Positions 24,927 to 35,138 of a stretch of DNA of 64,000 bases are shown here, one piece after another (position 1 is the stretch's first letter; each line of letters begins with the position of its first letter). The notes beneath the pieces were generated by a model. That model searched no databases. It was not told the origin of the DNA and saw only the letters and a list, made by a program, of their open reading frames with translations. Source of the DNA: Sepiola atlantica (Eukaryota > Mollusca > Cephalopoda > Sepiida > Sepiolidae); assembly GCA_963556195.1 (NCBI GenBank), contig OY744520.1, forward strand, positions 3,333,501 to 3,397,500, in the 5' to 3' direction. A program made the position numbers and the translations under genes.

Positions 24927-25276
24927 TTGATTTACTCCTCTCAAGGAGTTAGGTACAAGGCCAGTTTTTATCTCACTCCCACAAGTAAGATATGACCCAA
25001 GGTCGGGTCGGGAAAGTGGGGTTTAAAAATTACCTGAGCAGCCCCGTCGGCATTCCCCGGTAGAGGCGCTTCAGACAGTAAGCAATAAACTTACTCCTCC
25101 CCAAAGAGGGGAGGCAAAGCCTGGGAAAGTGGACCTCCCAGAACTGCACAGGACAGACCCATTGACTGGCGTAAATCAAGACCCGAAGGCCAAGACAACA
25201 CCAGTATGGGGTGCAGTATCCATCGGTACAGATACTACACTTTGATCTTAGCCAAAAGGCCAAGGAGTATCAGATA
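24927..25276 (-). mobile_element. U2-snRNA-headed SINE, young copy
   Basis: A 350-bp insertion bounded by a perfect 14-bp direct repeat TTGTATCTAGAGTA (24913-24926 and 25277-25290), a typical target-primed retroposition footprint. On the minus strand it starts almost at once with a stretch matching the first 40 or so bases of U2 snRNA. About 300 bp of unrelated body follow, ending AGGAGTAAATCAA. It has no ORF of note. A diverged relative lies at 53003-53333. SINEs headed by snRNA (SINEU type) are known in a few lineages. The call of a U2-headed family here rests on the sequence match and the two copies. Confidence 0.8.
25228..25270 (-). other. U2 snRNA 5'-end-like head of the SINE
   Basis: On the minus strand it reads GGCCTTTTGGCTAAGATCAA then AGTGTAGTATCTGT. 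This is the canonical U2 5' domain, including the GTAGTA branch-point recognition sequence, with one extra A. The match stops after ATCTGT; stem IIa, the Sm site and the 3' domain of U2 are absent, so it is not a U2 gene. Confidence 0.85.
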
Positions 25277-25486
25277 TTGTATCTAGAGTAACCCCACCAT
25301 ATTACAAGGATAGCGACAACACAAAGAAATGTAACACATAGATTATTAAAATGAGTTTTATAATCCAAGTCCGGTTTTCTGGGGTAACTGTCTTGGTAGT
25401 AGTATACATTGCTGCGGAGGGCCTTCCGTCGTCTCTTTAATATAATTATCAGCGCGCATGTGTAAAGGTCCACTGTTACCTGACAT

Positions 25487-28400
25487 CTTTTCGCTCTGCG
25501 ATCAAATCTCGGCATTGGAAAATCGACGAATTATAGTTTTTATAACAGACATACATTATTTTAGCCAAGCATATTTTCACTTCAAATGTGTTATCCAATT
25601 CATAATTAAGTATGCTCATTATTCGCACAGACGAATGTGTAATGCAATGTATTGGCGTTCAATCCATGTTAATGGTTAAGGGTGAATTCTACATTAAGTA
25701 AAAAGTAGAATACTAATGTAATTCCTATAAGTTAGTGTACTACATTAGAACTTATATGTTAAGATATGTTTCTTTATTCATTTGTGTTAATCTATTTTAA
25801 ATAAAATATCTAAAAGTAAAATCTGTCATATGTGTGCATAGATGTGCTATGTCTATGATCTAAATTGTACCTAGGTGGATGGAAAGTGTCGCTTCAATGG
25901 CCATTACTCCAAGATCCACTCTCTTGTGTTCGTGTGATGTGTTTCCATGTTTCTTAATTATTTCTATTTCAAATTACCTGTGTCAGATATAGTGTCCGTA
26001 GTTTGTGTGGGGATGTGTCTGTTTCGGCATTCTATCATTTTTCTTAAGATTTCGACAGTCTTGATAATTTCCGACCATTATATGGTTCATATTGTTTTTT
26101 TCCAATTTCTCTTTGTGTTTTTACAGGTTATAGAGGATTGTTTATAGTACGCCTCGAATTATAGGTATTAAATTGACTGTCTACATGTTCAATATTCTTT
26201 TCAGATGTCGGGCAAGTTTAATATATTTGCTTCGTTAGTCTGTCTCCTTGATCTCCAACCTGTGAACCGCTGGCTCAACGAAATCCACGATGAGACAGGT
26301 TTCATTTTGACTATTATGACATCCTGTCTTATGTCTTTGATCAGTTGTATGTCTGTGTTTCCGCTTTTTATCTTTACCATTTGTCAGCAATTTAAAAATG
26401 CAGCCTTTTGCAATATCATTTACTACTTACTTACTAGGAATCCCCACACTAGATATCAGCAGTGCTCATTCCCTGGACAATGTTATATGGAATCTGGAGT
26501 TCAATTAGAATCCGAGATGTTTAATAAACTTTATCTTTTTCTACCGGCTGTAACCATTTTGATGTTTACTTTTAATTTCTCACTGGTAAAACAGTATGTG
26601 TTTAACGGGAATTTGAATAGCAATGAGCTGACACAAAATTAAAGCTCACTCTGTAATCTTCTAGTAGAGGGCTGTAGAACTTTCGCTTTCCACAGTTATT
26701 CCATCACCCATTACTGCGATTTGGTGCAGTATCAACCGAGTCTGATTCAACTAATTTTATGGGGGAGACGGGGTTGGAAACTGGTTATCTCAGTTTCGGT
26801 TCTGAAGGATTCGCATTTCTATCTCTCTATTGTTAGTTCTATTTCTATTTCACCTAAAACTGTAGTTTGATGATGTTATCTGGTTATGTGACTTGTTTTC
26901 CGCACTCAGAGATTTGTTTCATTATATCATCTGTAGGACATTGAAGAGTATCATTCCCTTTTCATGTAAACTTTACCCAGTTACTTTCCATGTTTTGCAG
27001 AAAATGTGTGCAGTGCTTCTGTTATTTAATTGTTTTAATTGTTTAATGTTTCATATTTCTTTTTCAGTTCAAGGGCGAGCTTCACGCATTTGATCTGTGT
27101 TTCTACCTCCGTGATTCTCACACTGGTATCATTTTTGCAAACAAATCTACAGTTTAGCAGGTGTTTTCTTTCTTGTTGATTAGTATTACATATTATCTTC
27201 TTGTTTGGATAGTTTTTTCTCTCTTCATTCTTCTTCGTTTAATTAGTATTACTATTGTTACGGTTATTATATTTATGTAATACACATCATGAGTTCTCAC
27301 GCTAGTCATTAAAACATCAGCAATAGACGGTGTTCTTTTAAGACCCAGTGGAATAAAAAGCTATAGGGTGTGTGGGAGTTTGCATGCTGATGTTAAGCCC
27401 TCTACATTCACAACCCCTGTACAAAAGGACACCCTAAATAACATATCTTGCACTAACAAACTCCCGCTAACTAACATAACCTTGATCTCATCCTTCAAAT
27501 CCTCTTATTTTCTTCACCTTACAATTCTAACTTAACTTAGGCCCAAAGCTTGAGCATGCACATCCAAACTACTCCCGATACTACAAATAACACAACTACT
27601 ATAATAACACTCCCATCCAAAAGACACACTTTCATTGAAGCTAGCGCCGTCCCCATCAGGACCCGCATCTTAAACCATACTTACATCTTCAAACACAATA
27701 ACAACACTGTTCATGTCACATCTCTATCCAAATTAATTAAATACTTCAACCGTAAAAAAACACTCCCTACTCCCTACATTTGTCAATAGTTAAATGGTCT
27801 AAGGCCTACACTCCAGGATCCGCTTTCTGCCCATTATGTACATTAGACACATTTATGATTACGACAACAGCTAAACTCACACATATTATTAAATCTAAAA
27901 ACAGACTTATCTTAAATTGCAGGCACAAGTGAAAATTTGAATACATCAATTTCATTACCCCCTTTAACATCCCTCCTCCCAGCCAACAACTCCACTTTGA
28001 CATTAGACCAATGTTTAAAGTGTATCATTTGTTTACTTTGTAACTCTTCACCCTCCAACCTTACAAATAACCATCCCAATAACATAGCATATACCCCCTG
28101 TGCACCTAATACCATTATTAACATATAATACTATTCTCCATTCTACAATCCTTACCCCCCCTTCTCTAACACTCTAATTCTTATTCCCTTTTTCAATTAT
28201 TAGCTTACCCCCTTACATACTTATCCTTGCCTCCCTTTTTCTGCCTTTTGCATACAACCCATCGACTCCGTGGACGCAGTCCTCTACCAACAATCCTTTT
28301 CTCATATATTCCATTACTCTCACCTTTAAACTGCGCTCCCCAGTTACTCTGATAATCGCCTATTGGCCCCCTTAAATGTTTCTGTAATGCCAATACTCCA

Positions 28401-29289
28401 TGTCATCAGTTCGGTTATATAAGCAACCAAATCCGGCCTTAAAAGCCTAATACTAGAACCCACTTGTTGGAAACATATTAACGCTGGTTCCAGTTCTACC
28501 TTCAGTAATATATTAAAGTATCTTATTTAGCCACGCACTTAATATTTAACTAACTGGGGAATCTATAAATTCCATTAACATTAAACGCTAGGTTTCGTAC
28601 AAATTATTAGATATTACACACCTAAATTACAGATTTCCAATCGTTTCAACCTTAATTCCCAATTTGAACTCTTTTAAAATTTCTGAATTATATATCATTA
28701 TGTCTGAAATAATCATTTTAAATACGGGGATACGTTCCCGGAACAGTTTACTAACTGACCAGAATGCTACTGTATTTGCTTATGTAAAGTACATCCTACT
28801 TCCTAACTGAAGCCAGTTCAGCAAACACACTGGCAGTAATCACTTTATATTGTTCCTTACTAGCGATGTGCTGTAGGTAAACAACCCCTCCCCCTACCCT
28901 ACTCCCAGCATCAGCCATAGTTCTATCCACTTACCTTTCTTCCACACTCACTTAATTTCACACCCTCTTCCCACTAACTTCGACCCGAACATACGTTCTC
29001 ACTCCTTAGATTCGATCAACGTTACTACTATCACTTTCCATCGACCGGCTTGACATATATCCAACATTTTAAACTCAACTCCGTAAAAACGATTTTCATT
29101 CGCGGTCCACGGAAGTATTTTAAAATGGCTCTAATTCTCAAACTTACATGCTAGTAAGTTCTTTTTATCTACGGTTGAATTGAACATCATTCTATTAGAT
29201 TTACTACATTTAGACCACTTTTAACGCAGTCCCCACGAAATTCCCTTTTTCATCTTTAACTCTTCTGTCACCTGTCATTTTGTCAACGG
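25487..29289. other. non-coding stretch with C-rich decayed segment
   Basis: The T-rich part (25900-27280) contains several hydrophobic frames, the longest 145 residues at 26205-26642, with no family resemblance. From about 27400 to 29290 the plus strand is unusually C-rich with little G. It holds frames such as 27550-27789 that look like remains of a retroelement 5' half, plausibly belonging to the LINE scrap that follows, but no domain is recognisable. Confidence 0.35.
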
Positions 29290-29480
29290 ACATTCACCAA
29301 CTGGGCATGTTTTACAAGTACTTTGATGGAATGTGCTCCAACGAATGTGCTGCATACGATTGTGGTGCAAACCCTAAGTCAATACTCCTATTCAACAAGT
29401 AAGCCAGCAAGAGTCTACCCCTTTCACTGTTGAAACCCCCAAATGTTGAAGAGCTTTCTACTCTGTTTTCGAAGTTCGCT
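29290..29480 (+). pseudogene. LINE 3'-end fragment
   Basis: TGTTTTACAAGTACTTTGAT and the following bases align with 8051-8215 of LINE copy 1 (GTTTTACAAATACTTCAATG), continuing to the GAAGAGCTTTCTACTC region. Only the C-terminal coding scrap survives. Confidence 0.6.
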
Positions 29481-31231
29481 GTATGTTCCAATTACTATAC
29501 ATTTACATGTAATGTGAACAACTATTTTTGTTGCAAAACCTCCCATATAGGATTTTCCGTTATTAATTTGTGTGCGTTATTCAAAAGTTATAAAAGTTTC
29601 GAATTATGTTTTCAATCATTATGGATGTTATGCAAGAATATAATAAACATTCTCATGATTGTAAATACAGCTCAATAAAGAACACCTATTAACACACACA
29701 TACTATTAAAAATGAATTTGTTTATTTACTCACTGAAATCCGGATCTTTTAAAACGAATACTTTTTTGTAAGAGAAAGAAGAATTATGTGAAATAATAAG
29801 ATGCTTTTAATAATATTTGATAATTAGGAAAATATGGTTTTAGTTTGAAAGAATTTGAACACAATTTTTTTTCTTACAACAAATGTTCTTATTTAGAAAT
29901 AAATGCAACCTTTTGACAGTTTTCTTTTAAAAGAAAATTGTTTTGAGAAAAAAAAACATTTCCAAACCTTTTTTAAAACTCTTTCAAACTTAAGAACTTT
30001 TGTTTTTAATTTCTTAATAATATTAGAAGCATATTAGGAGAAAGGTCTACATTTTGAAAATTCGGATTTTAGGAAAAAATTACTCTTCGTTTAAGATATT
30101 AAAATATAAACAAATAAATAATATTTGATGTGTTGATGTTAAATGTTTTAGATTAAACAGTATGAATGTATGCTAAACTGGACCAGTCTCTACCGAACTG
30201 ATTGTCGACAACATCGTCAACTAGTATCTAAAACGAAAGTCTCCGAACAACAGAAGCTGCCCAGAGCCTTATAAGTGTATCCAGTGTAACTCTGTTTCAT
30301 CGCTTTTTAGGCTATTGTTACGGAGAGACATTTCAGGTCTGTTCGTTCAATCATCATTTGTCAATCACGAATTACTAAAACTTCACATTTATACTATACA
30401 TGCCATTACTTTAAGTTTATCAATTATTATTATTATTTATTAATTTCATTAGGTTTAGATTAATTTTATTTACAAAATTATTTACGATAATTAAATAATT
30501 ATTTGATTAAAAACACACACACAAAAGAAATAAAGAGCGGTTTAGAATAACTTTCCACGTATGAACCCCCACTTTTACTCGGTGTCTACTGACACGAAAG
30601 CGAAGAGCTCTATTATTCAAAATAAGTGCAACTGAAAAGAAACAACAACACACAAAGAGTTCGGAAGCAGGTGGTGTCCTTCAAAGAGTTAAATTGGTCT
30701 GCAGATTAACACGCATTACTATGGTTATCTGTGTTCTATTCTTCACTTACTTTGATGGGTTTTTATGTAAAAATACATTAAAAAAACTCAGCTATACTAA
30801 AAAGCTTAGGCATTACCCAAAAAGTATGTTCGTGATAAGGGTCGGGGTCATTTATTTTGTATATTCTTTAAACTAGTTACCATCATAAAACTACCACATT
30901 CACTCAATGGTTTGAACTACTTAAAATATCCCCAGATGGTTGGAGATGATTTGATTTACAAAAATATTTTGAACAATAATGTAGAGTTAGATATTAGAAA
31001 ACGCCAAATAAAGAAGCATAACAGTTATAACAAATTAAATAATTAAATACTATGCTAATAGAGGGGTGTAAGTAAGGCCCTCCCAGACCTATATGGGAAT
31101 GACGGCTAACAGTTTGACGTAGTCCTTATTTTGTAAAGTTTGAACTCACGTTTTGTTGTATTACAAACGCGTCAGTATAAATAATGACCAAACATTTAAA
31201 AAATTAAAATCCACCAATTCGCAGATGGAAT
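29481..31231. other. gene-free AT-rich stretch
   Basis: No supported gene or element end. Composition becomes very A/T-rich, and the short frames have no recognisable features. It ends at the promoter of gene copy 4. Confidence 0.45.
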
Positions 31232-31266
31232 GTGATTGGTCAACTATTCCTGACGTATGTTATAAA
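31232..31266 (+). promoter_or_regulatory. CCAAT-TATA core promoter of gene copy 4
   Basis: GTGATTGGTC (31232-31241), 19 bp, then TATAAA (31261-31266). The ATG at 31302 follows 35 bp after the TATA box, so the 5' UTR must be very short. The element is identical in sequence to those of copies 1 and 2. Confidence 0.7.
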
Positions 31267-31301
31267 TCAATTCCTCAGTTGTAAAGGGTCGCAATTTTAC
31301 G

Positions 31302-31601
31302 ATGGCGGAATATAGCGGGAACCAAATGATGGAGCAAGAGGACCCGATTACGACGTTTATGAACATGGCTGCCTTGAGAGGTACAAGTGCAGCCACGCCT
31401 ACAACTATGAGACCATTTTTGCACGCAAAATGGACGTATGACTATAAAACCGCATTCTATTCTTTGGTCGCTGTACTCCTTTTCTTCGGACTTGTCGGTT
31501 TGATTAGGATGTGTTACATTTCCTACAAGGAACGAGTAATATCAAGGAATATGGTTGAATCCATCAGACCAGTTAATATTCAAGATAATACTGCTGTCTA
31601 A
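31302..31601 (+). CDS. small single-pass membrane protein, family copy 4
   Basis: A 99-residue single-exon ORF starting MAEYSG in ACGATGG context, the same first six residues as copy 2. The N-part (1-44) is Met/Thr-rich and lacks a signal peptide and glycosylation sequons. WTYDYKT (44-50) abuts one hydrophobic span (about 52-72, with an Arg near its inner end), then SYKERVISRN and a polar tail ending NTAV, a class I PDZ-ligand pattern. WTYDY is the closest of the four to the FXYDY signature of FXYD proteins. It is the only copy on the plus strand and the only one with an obvious ATTAAA signal shortly after the stop. The frame is intact and it is probably functional; its role is unknown. Confidence 0.78.
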   Translation: MAEYSGNQMMEQEDPITTFMNMAALRGTSAATPTTMRPFLHAKWTYDYKTAFYSLVAVLLFFGLVGLIRMCYISYKERVISRNMVESIRPVNIQDNTAV

Positions 31602-31621
31602 CAATTGTCCTTCAATCACCC

Positions 31622-31627
31622 ATTAAA
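31622..31627 (+). terminator. ATTAAA polyadenylation signal
   Basis: ATTAAA occurs 20 bp after the stop codon of copy 4, implying a very compact transcript of roughly 350-400 nt. Confidence 0.45.
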
Positions 31628-34542
31628 GACCAAACGCAACGCGAAATCATTTTTCCAGTTCGCAGAAAGTTGGATCGTATTTTAATGAATATTTGAAAAC
31701 TGACATTAGTTGCATAATATATATAGATATGACGACATTACTGCTTATTAAGACAGTATGTTCAGAAGGTTTCTAAGATTTTGCACAATATTTCTTTCTG
31801 ATATTTGAGCGTTTGCGAAATGTTATGTATGCTTAGATATCTGACATAATGATATTTGATAACTTGTCCTTATTACTATCGAGACACATTATACAAAGAA
31901 CTTGAGTAAAATCTTCATATTTTCGTTGTACCTTTTGAATTTAAGAAATTGAATATCGTTCAGCCATAATTTATCCGTCTTTTTTTTTTTAAGACCATCG
32001 GCGAACCAGATTATTTTGACTTTACTATGTATAAGCAAACTTTAAGAAACTCTAAAATGAAAGGCTGACATCTTTAGATTTGTAAATACATTTTTAAAAT
32101 GTGGCATTCGCCAATTTTGTAACTGTTCTCTAAAATGGCTATTTAGTATTCACGATATTCTGAGACAACTTATCAGAATTCCGAGTTTAGCCAATCGAAC
32201 ACGGCTTTGCTTTGCATGTTTTTAATCTTTTGTAAACGTAACAAGAGCTGTTATGATGGTAATCTGATAGGTTTTTGCATAACCTACACTTATGATCCTT
32301 TCGTACGTATATTGTTGGTTGAAAGATAGCACAAGGTACTGTTTTACACTTGTATCAACTCGAGTAATGTATATCTGTTTTACTTTTGGTTTGCGCTAAA
32401 GTCGTTCTAATTAGTAAACAAATGGTAGATAAGTTTTATCGCCGTAGTTTAACTTCGTATTCATGAATGTTTTTATTTCATTTTAAAATGAAACATACTA
32501 ATGTGTAATTGTTTTAGCGCACGATTTTCAAGATTGCGTGAATCCATGATTATAGTTGGCTTTCTAGCCAATAAGACTTTAAAATGTTTGATACAAAATC
32601 TTTTAACTTTTCCTTTTATTTACAAAATTATTTCACCTAAACTCTACTCTTTCCAAATTTTTATTTCATTTTGTAATTTTTTTTACATAGATGTAAAAAA
32701 AAAAAAAAAAAATTTACTGCTCATATCTGTTTGGCTTGGATTAACAAGTCCATGTTTCCATATTTGCGAAGTGGTATCGAGACCGTCACAAACTACAGCG
32801 TACCGATGTAAACACTCCTCATATTTACTAACATGTATTTTGGTATCTAGCACTATTGGAAGTTATATTATCATATATACATTCGTATACATCCTTCGTA
32901 CATGTATCACTTCTGTATTCATGGTTATTTTTCTTATGCAGTCTGTTATGGATGCTAGCCAAGTTTGACACAATAGTCCAAAACTTGTTTTAAAATTTGT
33001 CAGAACACATTTTACCATAATTGTTTCAATCAAAACTGCATTGTGTGTGCGTCTTAATCTCCAAAACTAGAATATTACAACCCACAAAACTTAATAGCAA
33101 TAAATTTATGAAAATTAAATCTAAAATCTTTGAATCAAATGATATCAGAAAAAGTCATGCAACATTTCAGTTTAGGATAAATTATTCTAAAGGTCTTAAT
33201 TCCGACACGTTTTTGCTGTGATTTATATTTAAATATAAGTACATTAAATTGCAAAAGATTTACTCTACCATAATACAGTATTGGAGGCGTGAGAAGTGGT
33301 TAGACGTTTTCTGCTGATATTTTAATATTTGATTTTCCATTAGTTTTCTTTTATATAATAAGGAAAAAAAGGTTTTTCTATTTTATTAAACTTGTTCGTA
33401 GAATCCCCTACGTTAAACATTAATAGAAAAATAACATACACGATTTATTGTCTAATGACACCAAGATCGTCGAGTAATTAAACTCGTTAATGTAGCTAGA
33501 TTTTATCAAACCGAGTCCAAATTATATAATTATACCTGTTAGGTAACCACTTGCTTAACTGGTTATATCGTTTAAATCGAGGGAATAGACTGGGTTTTCA
33601 AAGCTAGTTTAATTTTAAACATATTCCGAATTAGTCTTTGTCTGCTAATATTATTTTTGCTGACATTTCTTTGTTAATAATGCATATTTAAATCTTTATT
33701 AAACGACGAAAGTGATAGGCATCCTATTGAATTAAGCTGATGAACAATATAAGAAACCAAGAGTGATCGCTATATGCGTAATTGTGAATACACTAATTAT
33801 TAGTATGATTAGTATTATAGTTAATGTCGATCCAGAAAAAAACATTTACAATTTATATTCTGTGATAACAATATATTGTACCAGCATATTCAAGGAGATA
33901 CAGTTGATTACCTGTTTTAGTATGTAACATATATATATATATATATATATAGAAAGAGAATATAGACTACGACTGATTTGTGAACATTTAATTAAACAAA
34001 AACGGAACGAGACTTATCTGCCTTTTTTACACGTAATAGTGTGTAAAATCCTACAGTTAAACACTAAATACAATTATCATACATAACATGAACACCCAGG
34101 TATAGACGAACGCCTATATTATTTAACGCCAAAAGTCATGAAATTATATCACCATTTTTTATTTCAAATATTTAATAACGGTCAAGTGCGGGTATGTTAC
34201 CAAAAGAGGTGCCTAAAATTGATCAATATAAAAAGTTAATTTTATTGAACCAAACTCCAATAAATTTATAATTTGTAACCCAGTTATAGCACTACTGGAG
34301 TTTCCACTGAATTACTGACTACCGCTCTATTTTGCAGTCCGACACCCATGACTGACTAAATCCTTCAGATTTAATTTCCGTAATTTACAATTTATAAAGT
34401 AAAACTTCGGTCGTTACCTTTGAGTGTTGAGCTACGACCTACGTTTATGACATTTTTTTGATCGAAAATGACGTCATACTCTGTGGCTGGCGTGAGCGAG
34501 ACATGCTGAAAAGTTAGGATTAATCATAGCTATTTAAAATAG
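31628..34542. other. gene-free AT-rich stretch
   Basis: No supported gene. It contains an A17 run near 32695-32711 and a (TA)n run at 33929-33951. The 155-residue frame at 32501-32968 is low-complexity, runs through the poly-A, and is not believable as a protein. Confidence 0.45.
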
Positions 34543-35138
34543 GGTACTCTTATCGATCCTGAACCAGTTTTCGTGACGTTCGACTAGGAAGTATTCGGCT
34601 GTTCTACGCAAACGCCCGAGAGTTGACGAGCCGATTTGTACCAGACGACAATTTTGATACAGTGCTGAGTCCTATGATAACAATGTTTAGTTTTTTGTTT
34701 TTCTTGTAGTTGGGAGTAGGGTTACAGTTAGGGGTTATGGTTAGGGGCGTTGGTAAGGATTTTTTTAAAGAAACAAAGAAAATTAAACATATGTTCATGA
34801 ATTTTTTGAACGAAAAAGGAATAAAAAACATAGCGAGGTTACTGTTATAAAATGAATACTGTATTAAAAAAAAAGTACCAAATTAACTTTTATCACGACA
34901 TATTTTTTATCTTTTTTATTTTTACTTGCTCGCGATGATACTGTAGTGCAAAGCTGTTAGTAATTCATTTTGGGTTTTTCTTAAAACTTCCTGACAAAAA
35001 ATCCGTCTTCGAAAGCACTTATTGTCACTTTGTAACAAAGTTATCGGCTGCTCGCTGCTTCGGCACGTCAACACGCGGGCGTTTGCGTAGGACAGTCGAA
35101 CGTCACGAAAGCTGGCTCAGTATCGATATCAGTACCTC
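34543..35138. mobile_element. MITE with about 90-bp imperfect terminal inverted repeats
   Basis: The left end reads GGTACTCTTATCGATCCTGA and the right end, reverse complemented, GGTACTGATATCGATACTGA. Inward both arms share TTTCGTGACGTTCGACT and CTACGCAAACGCCCG. Total length is about 0.6 kb with no transposase. The interior has a TTAGGG-like tract (GGTTACAGTTAGGGGTTATG). AAATAG flanks both sides and may be the target duplication. Superfamily unresolved. Confidence 0.7.

Larger units (their letters stand above)
24858..25486 (-). pseudogene. family copy 3, disrupted by frameshift and SINE
   Basis: The ancestral start is most likely the ATG at 25486, where the frame reads MSGNSGPLHM...YIKET, alignable with MAEYSGSLLI...VKET of copy 2. 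A frameshift before the PRKPDLDYKT block moves the rest into another frame. That frame contains DYKT and one hydrophobic span ending WWGYSRY. There a 350-bp SINE (24927-25276) interrupts the codons. Beyond it, the frame resumes as KKRLNARV...SIKPLS and ends with TAG at 24858-24860. The 3' flanking element of the family is still present, while only a doubtful remnant of the CCAAT box (GCCAAGCAT near 25564) remains. The two independent lesions make it non-functional. Confidence 0.8.

Noticed and set aside
25228..25270. A U2 snRNA gene
   Set aside because: Only the 5' portion matches; the remaining U2 domains are missing, and the segment is the head of a SINE with a target duplication.
26205..26642. 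145-residue hydrophobic frame
   Set aside because: Sits in T-rich DNA, which yields hydrophobic frames by composition; no promoter, family resemblance or conserved motif seen.
32501..32968. 155-residue frame
   Set aside because: Runs through a poly-A tract coding a Lys run and is otherwise T-rich and hydrophobic; no support.
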